From assembly GCF_902167145.1 (NCBI RefSeq), contig NC_050097.1, forward strand, positions 175,614,923 through 175,678,922: DNA of 64,000 nucleotides, in the 5' to 3' direction. Position 1 is the first letter of the stretch; each line of letters opens with the position of its first letter. Of the stretch, positions 22,265 through 32,353 are shown one piece after another. This stretch comes from Zea mays (Eukaryota; Streptophyta; Magnoliopsida; Poales; Poaceae). The notes below the pieces were generated by a model that searched no databases, was not told the DNA's origin, and saw only the letters and a program-made list of their open reading frames with translations. Position numbers and translations under genes: made by a program.

Positions 22265-22470
22265 ACCATAATCATAGCCTTCATTCCCTTGGGAATGACT
22301 CAAATATTTTTGTCGTTTATTTTTCGGCTTCACCGTTTACTTTTCGGTGTATCAGCGCTGACTTTTCGCTGTAAGCCTCCCTTAGGAGCTTCTTCGCCTT
22401 TTACTTTCGGCGGAATCAGCGTTTATTTTTCGTTGTAAGCTCTGCATTCCCTTAGGAACGACTTTTGAGC
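22265..22470. repeat. Degenerate tandem repeats between the convergent genes of element B
   Basis: Units with CCCTTAGGA, TTTTGAGCTTC and TTTTCGGTGTATCAGCG-like segments recur about four times with strong divergence. Position and wording match the repeat block of element A (1830-2125). Confidence 0.6.
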
Positions 22471-22671
22471 TTCTCCCTGTTTTCTTTTCTTTTTCCTTTG
22501 CACTCGATGGTGCGTTGTCAGCTTTTACATTTACATCTTTGGGGGATATCGCTCTTATAGAATTGAAATAAGGAAAAGAAAAATTACATGTTGTGGCCCC
22601 ATTAAAAACCTTTCTCCCCCTTTGGAAAGGAAAAGGGTGCCACAAGAAAGAACAGAAAAAATTACATCAAG

Positions 22672-24744
22672 CTATACATAATATCGCCGAAGCTCGTTCG
22701 CATTCCATGATCTAGGAATGTCGTTGCCGTCCATATCCTTCAATCTGTAGGAACCGGGTCTTGACGAAGATACTACCAGAAAAGGTCTTTCCCACTTCAG
22801 TTGTAATTTGCCTACTGTCTCTGGGTTGGCTACTCTTCGAAGCACCAAATGTCCTGGTTCGATGTTCTTTAGCCTAACCTTTCTATCACGCCATTTTATT
22901 GTTTCAGCTTGGTATTTGTTGATGTTTTCCACAGCTTGAAGCCTGATCCCTTCTATAGCATCTTTTTCCACAGAGTAATCAGCTTCAGCTTCGTCTTCTG
23001 CCGAAGCTACTATTCTTATTGATCCTGCTTTGGCTTCTTCCGGAGTTATTTCTTCGTCTCCAAACAATAGTTTGAATGGTGTAAAACCTGTTGATCTTGA
23101 TATTGTTGTGTTGTGGCTCCACACCACTTTGATTAATTCGTCTGGCCACTTTCCCCTGGGCTGATTGAAGATTAACTTCATTATTCCTGTCATTATGATG
23201 CCATTAGCCCTCTCGATAAGTCCATTTGACTCCGGATGCCGAACTGATGCAAAATGGATCTTCGTGCCAATTTGATCACAAAATTCTCTGAAAGCTTCGG
23301 AATCAAACTGCGTCCCATTATCCACAGTAATAGCCTTCGGCACTCCGAAGCGACAAACAATATTTTGCCAGAAAAACTTTTGAATAGTGACCGAAGTTAT
23401 TGTGGCTAAAGGCTTTGCCTCAATCCATTTAGAAAAATATTCCACTGCCACTACAACATATCTTAAGTTCCCTTGTGCTGGTGGTAACGGACCTAACAAA
23501 TCAAGGCCCCACCTTTGCAACGGCCAAGTGGGTTGTATTAACTGAGTTAGAGACGAAGGTTGTTTTTGATCTCTTGCACATTTCTGACAACCTTCGCACT
23601 TTTGGACTAATTCCGCTGCATCCGAAGCTGCCTTTGGCCAATAAAATCCTTGACGAAAAACTTTTCCAAGCAAAGGCCTAGATCCAATGTGAGATCCACA
23701 CAGGCCTGCGTGTATTTCCTTCATCAATTCCATACCTTCGGCTCTGGATAAACACTTGAGTAACGGAGAACAGACCCCACGCTTGTATAGTTCCCCTTCT
23801 ATTATGACATATGGTCGAGCTCTTGCCTCTATCCTCCTGTTATAAGCTTCGTCATCTGAAAGAAAGTTACCCTGAAGGAAAGAGATGATCTCAGTTCTCC
23901 AGTCTTCACTATAGACAGGGGATATGTTGAGGACTGCTCTTTCAAGAAGCTCAACCGAAGGTGCTTTTATTGTTTCGAAAAATACTTCCGAAGGTAAGGG
24001 CAGCCCCTGTGCTGCTGACTTGGCTAATAAATCAGCATATTCATTTTCTCCACGAGGGATATTTTTAACAGAAAATCCTTCAAAGGAAGCCTCAATCCTT
24101 CGGACCGTGTCTAAATATTTTTCAAGCTTCGGATCTCTTGCTTTATAACTTTTATCAATATGACCAGAAATAACCTGGGAATCAGTTTTAAGAACCGCCC
24201 TTCTGATTCCCATTGCCTTTAACTTCCGAAGACCCAAAAGCAAAGCTTCGTACTCAGTAATGTTATTTGTGCAACTGAAATCAAGTCTTGTTGCATAACA
24301 AGTTTTAACTTTAGAAGGTGCAACCAACACAGCGGCTGCTCCTGCTCCGAAGGTTCCCCAAGATCCATCGCAAAATACTGTCCAAACTTCAGCATCTTTA
24401 CTCGTTTCTTCTTCCTGAGCCCCTGGCGTCCAGTCAGCAATGAAGTCTGCCAACGCTTGGGACTGGATCGAAGATCTATGCACATAATCAATACAAAATT
24501 CATTGAGTTCCGCAGCCCATTTTCCAACCCTTCCAGTAGCTTCTCTATTTCTCATAATATCCTTCAACGGTTGTGAAGAAGGAACGACTATATTGTATGC
24601 TTGAAAGTAGTGTTGAAGCTTTCTGGAGGCCATCAAAACAGCATACAGCACCTTCTCCAATTCTGTATAATTTTTCTTTGATAAACTAAGAACTTCGGAT
24701 ACAAAGTATATTGGGGCTTGCTTTTTGACTTGGCCTTCAAGCTT
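22672..24744 (-). pseudogene. RNase H and integrase of element B
   Basis: The open frame 24660-22672 (662 residues) starts in the same frame as RT, downstream of a TAG at 24747-24745. RNase H residues are seen in VFCDGSWG, NNITEYEALLLGL and LKTDSQVI. Integrase shows the zinc-binding CEGCQKCARD, catalytic D in WGLDLLGP, D in ITVDNGTQFD and E in NGLIERANG. It ends with WERPFLVVSSSRPGSY, a gypsy-type C-terminal module. Nothing else is broken in this part. With protease and RT upstream it forms a Pol lacking only one codon. Confidence 0.85.
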
Positions 24745-26444
24745 CTCCTAAACAAGTGCTGCACTCACCGCTGAATGCGAAGCTGCCACATATAGCAACA
24801 GAGGAGCCCCTGGCGTTGGTGGAGTTAGTGTTGTTAGGTCTATCAAATATTGCTTCAGCTCTTCGAAGGCTCTCTGCTGGACTGGTCCCCATTGAAAAAC
24901 TTCGGCTGACTTCAGCACTTCAAAAAATGGTAAATTTCTCTCTGCTGATCTAGATATGAATCTGTTGAGAGATGCCAGTCTTCCTGTCAATCTTTGAGCC
25001 CCCTTCTTTGTACTTGGTGGTTCCATTCGAAGGATAGCTTCGATTTTATTTGGATTAGCCTCAATCCCTTTTGTTGAAACTAGGCAGCCAAGAAATTTCC
25101 CTTTCTTCACTCCGAAGACACATTTTTCTGGATTCAACTTTAAACCGGCCTGCCTAAAATTAGCGAAAGTCTCCTGCAGATCAGCAATGTGATTTTCTTG
25201 TTTCGTGCTTTTTACAATGATATCATCAACATAAGTTAGCACATTTCTGCCTATCTGAGAATGAAGAACCTTCGCTGTCATTTTGTTGAAGCTTCCTCCA
25301 GCATTCTTGAGCCCTTCAGGCATCCGAAGATAACAATATGTTCCACTAGGGGTTATGAAGCTGGTCTTCGGCTCATCCTCCTTCTTCATCCAAATTTGAA
25401 GATAGCCTGAATAACAATCCAGCAGACTCATAAGCTCTGATGAAGCTGCTGCGTCAACTAAGGAACCTATCCTTGGCAATGGAAACTCGTCCTTCGGACA
25501 GGCCTTGTTGAGATCAATAAAATCAATACACATCCTCCATTTACCATTGGCCTTCTTTACCATAACAGTGTTAGCCAGCCATTCTAGGTATTTTACCTCT
25601 CTGATAACTCCGGCACTGAGGAGTCTTTTCACTTCATTCCGAGCACCTTCGGCCTTGTCATCAGACATCTTCCGAAGCCTCTGCTTTCTGGGTCTGAAGG
25701 ATGGATCAACATTGAGCGAGTGTTCAATAACATCCCTGTTAACTCCGCAAAGATCATTAGCTGACCATGCAAAAACATCTTTGTTGTTGAATAGAAACCT
25801 TATCAAGGTTTTCTCCTGTTCTTCAGACAGTTGGGATCCCAACAGCACCTTCAGCTCTGCTATGTCCTCGCATAAGAGCATGAGCTTTGGCTGATCGACC
25901 GAAGCAGCTTTCTCCCTTCTGAACTTGTATTGCTCACAAGCTTCAGCTCCATCTATGTTATGGATTGCTTTTGAGTCTGTCCAGTTTCCTTCGGCCCTTC
26001 TGGCAGCTTCCTGACTTCCATGAATAGCAATGGGTCCTTGGTCTAAAGGTATCTTCATGCAAAGATATGTTGGATGAAGAATTGCTTCGAAGGCATTGAG
26101 AGTACCACGACCAGTGATTGCATTGTAAGGGTATTCCATGTTAACAATATCGAATACAACTTGTTCAGTCCTTGTGTTGTTGATAAATCCGAAGGTTACT
26201 GGCATTGTGATTTTGCTGAGTGCTACAATCTGCCTTCCTCCGAAGCCACAAAGGGGATGTGTGGCATCATGGATCTTGTCTTCGGGCTCTTGCATCTGTT
26301 TGAAGGCCTTAGCAAATATGATATCAGCTGCACTGCCTGTATCAACCAAAACATTATGGACCAGAAATCCTTTGATCACACAAGAGATAACCATAGCATC
26401 ATTGTGTGGGTAATCCTTGAGCCGAAGATCCTCTTGAGAAAAGG
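24745..26444 (-). pseudogene. Protease and reverse transcriptase of element B
   Basis: Frame open from about 26444 to the TAG at 24747-24745. The aspartic protease active site VLVDTGSAADII is encoded near 26345. RT motifs follow: KWRMCIDFIDLNKACPKDEF, then LLDCYSGYLQI and the catalytic YVDDIIVKS near 25220. The final nonsense codon separates RT from RNase H. Upstream only ~200 bp remain before the primer-binding site, not enough for a Gag, so Pol would need its Gag from another element such as A. Confidence 0.85.
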
Positions 26445-26645
26445 TAATTAGGATGTGAGACCATCTTGATTTGATGAAGGGTCCTTGTACCCCTACATGT
26501 TGTACTCTTCTCTGTGCCTCCTTCTTCTATTTCTTGTTGGCCGGCTCTGAGCATGAACCGCCTGTTATCGGGAGAACCAGCTTCGGAGCCGAAGCAGTTC
26601 CAGCTTGATTCTTGATCGAAGCCATCAGCTCAAAAAAGTGGAAGT

Positions 26646-26669
26646 GAGTTCACCGGAGGTGGGCGCCAA
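26646..26669 (-). promoter_or_regulatory. Primer-binding site of element B
   Basis: Identical over 24 bp to the site of element A (3837-3860), beginning TTGGCGCCCACC on the minus strand directly at the LTR border. Confidence 0.65.
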
Positions 26670-27276
26670 TGTTGGGGACTTGTTCTCAAATGCTATGAAT
26701 CAAGAACAAGGCAACATAGAAATTGTTAAATGTTATAGTCCTTCGTCCTTCGAAGCATTATTTCCCTTAGGATATAATGGATTCCGGACGAAGGTTATGA
26801 AGGTTGTACCTTCATAAACACGACAAATAATGAGGAAGAGTAAAAAATATGTAGAATAATTTAAACACATGATTATTATTATTAACTTATTTCTATTTCA
26901 TTATTGTAAAAATGACAACAAATTACAAATGTACCTTCGGCTTGAAGGAAAGCAAAAATACCAGCGTGAAACAAATGCCCAATGCGTGATTATAGGAAAG
27001 CACGTGAACAGTACAGGGGTACTGTTCACCTATTTATAGGCACAGTTCACAGCCTGTATATAATTACATTTATACCCTTTACAATGAACTACAATAATGA
27101 CACAGAATATTATGGGTCTTTAGGTCATTTCATCTTTAAGTCGGTTCACCCCTTCGTCTTGAGACATATCACTGTGTCGAAGCTATATAGTCGCTAGCTT
27201 CGGCGCTACTTTGGAGAGAATCTGCCGAAGGTGTTCATTTCTTTAGGATCTTCGGCTACGAAGCATACCCCCAACA
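26670..27276 (-). repeat. 5' LTR of element B
   Basis: 607 bp with intact ends TGTTGG...CAACA, followed by the target duplication ATCTC (27277-27281). Minus-strand TATAAATAG at about 27037 drives pol. Confidence 0.92.
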
Positions 27277-27281
27277 ATCTC

Positions 27282-27890
27282 TATATCCTCTTTGATACTT
27301 TTAATCTGATTATCAAAAGAAATTCTAATAGATGGAATATCATCGGTTGACCTGGCATCACATATCGTAGGGAGCTGTTGCAGCACGGCTGACATGTACT
27401 CGGTGTCTATGTCCCTCTCTTGGACGGTCTTCTGGTGGCAATCTACCCTGAAGTGCGAGAGGAACCACTTATCCGCCACCTTGAGCACCTGATCCTTTTG
27501 TCGCTGGACCTCCTCGTCTATTTTCTTCATGACATATTTTAATCTTTTATGCTCAGTGGTCGATAAATTAGTTAGCCTTGTGTCGCTGTTTGGAGAAGCA
27601 CCGTTGAGATCTTTAGAATCAGCCATGTAAGCATGATTTTGTAGATCTGCAACCTCGTCCCCAGCGGAGTCGCCAAAAAGTGTGTTGACGTCGATCTTGG
27701 CAGCGCCAATCACTAGGGGTGTACCGCCTAGCGGTGCCCTCTGCGGCGTCTCGAATAGTCCGCGGCCCTGGACCGGACGGTCCGCGACCTGGGTGCAGGA
27801 GCGGCGTCTTCCCTGCGTCGCATCGGACGATCCGCGCATAGGGTCGGACGGTCCACGATGGCGTAGGGTCGTCTTCCTCCTCGCTGGAAT
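27282..27890 (-). pseudogene. Gag N-terminal part of element C
   Basis: A minus-strand frame open from about 27890 to the border of B encodes an Arg-rich start, then a charged helical region (DVNTLFGDSAGDEVADLQNH followed by KYVMKKIDEEVQRQKDQ). It runs out at IKEDIE where element B begins. The continuation is expected in the 5546-4543 part. Gag-like by position next to the LTR; the family is not recognised. Confidence 0.5.
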
Positions 27891-27899
27891 CTAGATCTC

Positions 27900-28417
27900 T
27901 CCTTGGGGGAGAGAACTTAGGGTGCTCCGGGTCGACAGGTCACCCGGGGCGTCCCCAGACGACGTGGAGTCGCCTAGAAATTAAAAGGCAGTCGAGATAT
28001 AATATTTTGAATGAATAACTAGATCTTGCCCCCTAGGAGGGTAAGATCCTAGGGTCGTCCTGGGGTCGGCATGCCACCCAGGACGGATCTAGACGACGTA
28101 GAGTCGAATAGGGGTGGAGGTGGATATGCGGAAGGCTACAACTAAAGCTACGCTACATCTATTCCTAGGGCAGGAAAAGTAAATAAAGTAGATAGGTTCG
28201 ATTGGAATGTGTTCGGGGGTTCTCAATCGGTCGTACCTCTTTATATTTATAGTGGAGGAGGTCTGAACCTGTTCCTAGGAGATAGCCAACAACTCCCACG
28301 TGATTAGATAGATAACCACACACGAGATAAGGATAATCACCTGAGTTGATCTGATCGCTGGGCTGCGGACCGTCTGGGCCCTAGGGCCGGACCGTCCGCC
28401 ACTTTTGGTGCTCAACA
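27900..28417 (-). repeat. 5' LTR of element C (left border not resolved)
   Basis: The right end reads GGTGCTCAACA at 28417, i.e. TGTTGAGCACC on the minus strand, a regular LTR start. A minus-strand TATAAATATAAAG lies at about 28250. GGACCGTCCGC-type palindromes are near the end. I could not locate the inner border or primer-binding site. The host gene island begins at 28418. Confidence 0.5.
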
Positions 28418-28558
28418 CAGATCTAAGTGAGTGATGAATATAAGATGCCTAGTTAATTGAAAGATTATATGAGTCCACTCGACCAAATAAATCATTATGC
28501 TATAGTGGGTGATAGCCATCCTGTTGCAAACCCGCAAGAATACGTGCCTGCAAGTAGT

Positions 28559-30066
28559 CCTGGGCATAAAAACCGAAAACCGAACACTGAAACCGAAAAA
28601 ACGTAACCGAAACCGAAAAACCATAACCGAACAAACCAGATTACTTTTCGGTTACCTATCTATAGAAACCGAACTAATTTCGGTGTTTGGTTTTTATTTC
28701 GGTTTAAACCGAAAACCGAGAGCACATGGGCCATCGCCCATCGGCCACTGCCCACTAGTTGAAGTTGGCCCATCATCAGGCCATCACGGGCCTCACGGCA
28801 TCACGCAAACACCAATACACGTTCTGCCGAACCCTAGCAAGCCAAGCACCGCCTGCCGACTGTCGTCCGCCCGTCCTGCCGAAGTGTCGAGTCACCGCCT
28901 GGGCGCCTGGCGGCTACCGCGTGCCACCGCGTCGCCTCCGCCGCCTACCGTCTTGCGAAGGTTTGGAAGAGATCAAGTTATCAGGCTTCTCAAGATGACC
29001 ACTTTCATTCAATTGTTTTTTTTTCACAGTAGTGCAGAGTTTGTCCAATCGGCCAGTATTTGAGCTCTCCGGTGCAGGAAACCAAAAGCCGACAGTATTT
29101 GAGCTGGAAATACAAGAGGCACATCCCACTGGTAGCACTTCTGCGTTGATCATGTTCATCTGGAACGAAATAATACTCGGTGACTTTACAGCGAGTGCAT
29201 GTGCCATCGGCCACTAGGTGGTCATCTACTCTGTCATCTTCAGTTCTCTAACACAGCAGTCCTATGTCAACACCAACGGAGCAGTCCTCTAATGAAGTAT
29301 GGTTTGATTTTGTCTCTGTGTTCTCTTCTTTTTAGTGATTTTTTCTTCAAATGTTTGTTTGTGTCTGTGTGGCCACTATAATGTAGGTCTTAAATGCCAC
29401 CAAGGAATCAGCACCGATGGGCAACACTTATGAGGAAAAGAAAGAAGATAACGCGAAGAAAAGGAAGGAGATTGCACCTAGATGAGAAGTATGGTCTCAC
29501 TTTGTCAAGATTTGTGTTTATGGACACTTGAAGAAAGGGAAATGCAAGTATTGCAGCCGTGAGATCAAGTGTGACCCAAATTTGAATGGTACATCTGCCC
29601 TACGTGCTCATTTTAATATTTGCAAGTGCAATCCTCATAAAAATAGAGACCCAAATCAAAGCAATTTACAATTATCTCATGGTGAAAACGTTGCAATCTA
29701 TAAGTTTGATCATAAAGCAATTAGGAAAGCATTTTCTGAAATGGTCATTGAAGATGAGCAACCATTTGCATGTGCTGAAAAGGCAGGCTTTAGAAAGTTC
29801 ATTGTTACAACATTTGTGTTTTGCTGTACTGTGCTCTTAAATGAACAGATCATGATATTTGTATTTAATTGTATTGTGTTGTTAGAGGCTTAGAGCAGTT
29901 TTATTCGTATTTGGTTTTTTCGGTTAAACCGAACCGAAATATTCTGTTAACTGAAGATTCGGTTTTCGATTTTCCGCAGAAAGTTTCGGTTACCGTTTTC
30001 TAGAAACCGAATTTATAAAAAACTGAAAAACCGAACCAAAAAACATCGGCTAACCGATTGCCCAGA
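28559..30066. mobile_element. hAT-type DNA transposon relic
   Basis: Ends CCTGGGCA at 28559 and TGCCCAGA at 30066 form short inverted repeats. Both subterminal regions (28565-28720 and 29915-30055) are packed with AACCGAAA / TTTCGGTT words, as in plant hAT elements where transposase binds repeated subterminal motifs. Inside lies a BED-finger transposase fragment. A 12-bp direct repeat ACCCGCAAGAAT flanks it (28530-28541 and 30070-30081), but it sits 17 bp outside the left end rather than adjacent. Confidence 0.65.
29417..29893 (+). pseudogene. N-terminal fragment of a hAT transposase (BED zinc finger)
   Basis: The frame from ATG 29417 has a TGA at 29483-29485 and then runs to 29893. After it comes W-x-H-F followed by KCKYCSREI and RAHFNICKC, the C-x2-C...H-x4-C pattern of a BED finger, which binds transposon ends. 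Downstream the text (KFDHKAIRKAFSEMVIEDEQ, then PFACAEKAGFRKF) resembles the start of the hAT catalytic region. It then breaks into unrelated hydrophobic residues, so the catalytic and dimerisation domains are deleted. Confidence 0.7.
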
Positions 30067-30302
30067 CCTACCCGCAAGAATGCATGATCACCAAGAATCT
30101 AAGAGATATGCTAGAACCCTCGAATGAAGTGCTCCTGTTGCCGTAGCTGCCCCAAAAAAACGAAAAAACCGTCAACATTTTTTTAGATTACGTTTAAGAA
30201 AAAAAAGGCTAATTAGAACACCTGCTAGTCACATAGACAGAAGTAATTAGCTAGACGAGTGAGGCAATTGACGTTTAAGTTTTGCGCGTGTCTGAACTTT
30301 TA

Positions 30303-30439
30303 GGGCTTGTTCGGTTATTCCTATGGCATGTGGATTGGATGGGATTGGAAAAAAATATAAAAGATTTTGACTTATTCGGGATTGAAACTCACTCAATCCC
30401 ACCCAATCCACATGGATTGAGAGCAAAACGAACAAGCCC
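30303..30439. mobile_element. MITE, Tourist/PIF-Harbinger-like
   Basis: Ends GGGCTTGTTCG and CGAACAAGCCC are perfect inverted repeats, flanked by TTA on both sides (30300-30302, 30440-30442), the 3-bp duplication expected of this superfamily. The interior is palindromic in part (GGATTGGATGGGATTGG against CCAATCCACATGGATTG). Confidence 0.7.
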
Positions 30440-30633
30440 TTAATGGGAAGGGAAGAAACGTGATTGTCTGGCCTGACCTTGATGAGACGCTAGGTCCACT
30501 CTTCCAGATGTCTCCCACGCCTATCCACCTACTGCTATCGGTGTATATGGCAGAATTTTTTGTATTTTGTCCCTTTCTCAAAAAAAATTCACGTTTAGAC
30601 CTTAAAAATTTTAATATCATTTTTGGACCCTTT

Positions 30634-30782
30634 GCTCGGCGCTATAGCCTATGGCGCCGAGGTAACACATCTCGGCGCCATAGGTTATGGCGCCGAGGTA
30701 CATGCTACGCTGGCACATTTTGAACGACGTGTCGCCAACGTGGTACCGAGCTCGGCGCCAAGATCTATGGCGCCGAGCTCGA
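30634..30782. repeat. Clustered GGCGCC hairpins in the left arm
   Basis: Three imperfect palindromes follow one another: CTCGGCGC...TATGGCGCCGAG, CTCGGCGCCATAGG...GGCGCCGAG and GAGCTCGGCGCCA-(7 nt)-TGGCGCCGAGCTC. The counterpart in the right arm is 32126-32272. They could fold as DNA cruciforms or RNA stems. Confidence 0.8.
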
Positions 30783-30796
30783 ATGTGTAACACATA

Positions 30797-30868
30797 ACAT
30801 GTCTAGCTTAGTTGGTAGAGTGCAAGGCTTTTAACCTTGAGGTTGTGAGTTCAAGCCCCATGGTGAAC
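30797..30868 (+). tRNA. tRNA-Lys(UUU)-like sequence, probably a pseudogene (left arm)
   Basis: The 72-nt segment contains a D arm (TTAGTTGGTAGAG), an anticodon stem with CTTTTAA loop (anticodon TTT) and a T arm with TTCAAGC. The anticodon arm pairs well. The acceptor stem has about three mismatched pairs and the T stem one, so a functional tRNA is doubtful. The A and B box promoter elements are largely preserved. Confidence 0.45.
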
Positions 30869-31254
30869 ATTTAATATTTTTTTGTCTTTGTCACTAATTT
30901 GTTTTTTTGTTGTTCATATTTTTCGTTTATGTCGCTGATTTGTCCGTCCAGATTTATTTTTCATCTAGTTTTTTTTTGTTTTTTACCTGATTTATTTATT
31001 CATCTAGATATTTTTTGTTTTTGTTTTTGCAAACTCCGTGACGCAAGTAACATGCACATAATTAGCCCACCCTATGGAAGTACGGAGTACTTTATAAAAT
31101 CATCAAGTCACTGTTTATTTATATCAGGTCTCTGTTAGCATTTCCGCTTGGTAACAACTTTGAGATAAAAGAAATTTCACCAGACAATACAGGGAAAATG
31201 GAAGGGTCAAACAATTAAAACATGGATTAATCTGCCCCCAAACTGTATCTTGTA

Positions 31255-31651
31255 GTGCAGACCCCAAACTCTCCTGTCGCTGGGGGAAGTTCTGCGGGAA
31301 GAAAGACGAGCAAGAGGATCATTCTGGCCTGTCAAGGGGCTACACAAAGCAGTTCTAAGGTATGGGGTTTTTTTACTTGTTCATGCTCGTATCCTTATCA
31401 TGAGGAAGCACTAACGGATTCCTTTGGCATACCATACTGTATGTAATTCATGAAACTGTCATCTGAAAATTGAGCGCATCAATCCAGCCCAGCCCAGCTT
31501 GGTCTTGGTTGGCATGCAAACTGGAGAAACAAACGCATCCCTGATCTTAGTGATCTACACCGTTAATTGTCCATTGCTTTGGGTTTCAGGTTAGCATGTG
31601 TGGAACGGGATATGCGCCGCTGAACATGCTCGGGACTATACAGGCACTAAG
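31255..31651 (+). pseudogene. Captured exon-intron-exon fragment in the element core
   Basis: An open segment 31255-31359 (Ser/Gly/Lys-rich, ends TQSSSK) is followed by GT at 31360 and by a pyrimidine-containing AG at 31588-31589. The next segment, 31590-31651, continues in the same frame (VSMCGTGYAPLNMLG and onwards). Both ends are truncated by the arms. A frame that stays open across a consensus intron suggests a real gene piece. I do not recognise the protein. Confidence 0.5.
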
Positions 31652-31727
31652 GCACGTCACTTTATTTTCATGCTCCTGCGTCATAATTTGCTCCCAACGC
31701 AACAGCTGAGCTCATCTACGTCCTGCG

Positions 31728-32353
31728 TCTTTTATCTCCAAGTTGTTACCAAGCGGAAATGCTAACAGAGACCTAGTATAAATAAACAGTGACTTGATGA
31801 TTTTATAAAGTACTCCGTACTTCCATAAGGTGGGTTACTTATGTGCATGTTACTTGCGTCACGGAGTTTGAATAAACAAAAACAAAAACAAAAAATATCT
31901 AGATGAATAAATAAATCAGGTACAAAAACAAAAAAACTAGATGAAAAATAAATCTGGACGGACAAATCAGCGACATAAACAAAAAATATGAACAACAAAA
32001 AAACAAATTAGTGACAAAGACAAAAAAATATTGAACGTCCACCATGGGGCTTGAACCCACAAGCTCAAGGTTAAAAGCCTTGCACTCTATCAACTGAGAT
32101 AGACATGCTATGTGTTATACATCCGAGCTCGGCGCTATAGATTTTGGCGCCGAGCTCGGTACCACATTGGTGTCACGTCGTTCAGGTTGTGCTAGCGTAG
32201 CACGTACCTCGGCGCTATAGCCTATGGCGCCGAGATGTGTTACCTCAGCGCCATAGGCTATGGCTCCGAGCAAAGGGTCTAAAAATGACATTAAATTTTT
32301 TTAAGATCTAAACGTTAATTGTTTTTTAAGAAAGAGACAAAATACAAAAAATT
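31728..32353 (-). repeat. Right inverted arm of the 1.8-kb element
   Basis: Inverted copy of 30551-31172, including hairpins at 32126-32272 and the tRNA-like sequence at 32037-32108. Confidence 0.85.
32037..32108 (-). tRNA. tRNA-Lys(UUU)-like sequence, probably a pseudogene (right arm)
   Basis: Inverted copy of the left-arm sequence with a better T stem (GTGGG opposite CCCAT) and a GGTGGAC 3' strand. The acceptor stem still has mismatches at its outer pairs. The anticodon loop is CTTTTAA (TTT). Confidence 0.45.

Larger units (their letters stand above)
5552..27276 (-). mobile_element. Element B: pol-only gypsy retrotransposon carrying nested element D
   Basis: Two 607-bp LTRs (5552-6158 and 26670-27276) flanked by a perfect 5-bp duplication ATCTC delimit the element. 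Without nested D it is about 8.5 kb. In minus-strand order it has 5' LTR, primer-binding site, protease, RT, RNase H and integrase, tandem repeats, a convergent plus-strand accessory frame, and the 3' LTR. Only ~230 bp separate the LTR from protease, so a normal gag is absent. Size, LTR length and layout suggest the Cinful/Zeon or Grande group (Tat lineage); this is an inference. The copy is defective (stop in pol, frameshifts in the accessory frame, deletion at 21416). Confidence 0.85.
4543..28417 (-). mobile_element. Element C: fragmented gypsy retrotransposon hosting A and B
   Basis: Pieces of one minus-strand gypsy element remain at 4543-5551 and 27277-28417, separated by element B. The ATCTC target duplication of B (5547-5551 and 27277-27281) shows that these pieces were once adjacent. 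From right to left it shows an LTR ending TGTTGAGC (minus) at 28417, a gag-like N-terminal part and a gag-like C-terminal part that is then cut by element A at 4543. Everything further downstream lies outside the window. Palindromic GGACGGTCCG-type motifs are frequent in both LTR and gag. Family not identified. Confidence 0.6.
30551..31172 (+). repeat. Left inverted arm of the 1.8-kb element
   Basis: Begins CAGAATTTTTTGTATTTTG and ends near GGTAACAACTTTGAG. It contains hairpin-forming GGCGCC words (30634-30782), the tRNA-like sequence and a CATCTAG / TTTTTTGT-rich tail. Confidence 0.85.
30551..32353. mobile_element. 1.8-kb element with ~620-bp inverted arms, Pack-MULE-like
   Basis: Arms 30551-31172 and 31728-32353 are inverted copies with roughly 90% identity, surrounding a 555-bp core. 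A perfect CGGTGTATATGG direct repeat flanks it (30539-30550 and 32354-32365), a plausible target duplication slightly longer than the usual 9 bp of Mutator-like elements. The core has an exon-intron-exon-like piece, so capture of a host gene segment is likely. Each arm also contains GGCGCC hairpins and a tRNA-Lys-like sequence. No transposase is visible, so it would depend on another element. Confidence 0.65.

Noticed and set aside
28509..29063. A 184-residue plus-strand frame in the hAT relic
   Set aside because: It runs across the transposon end and CGG-rich leader-like sequence; no conserved domain and no ATG at its start.
30797..30868. A functional tRNA-Lys gene
   Set aside because: Acceptor stem mismatches and duplication inside transposon arms make a pseudogene more likely; kept only as tRNA-like.
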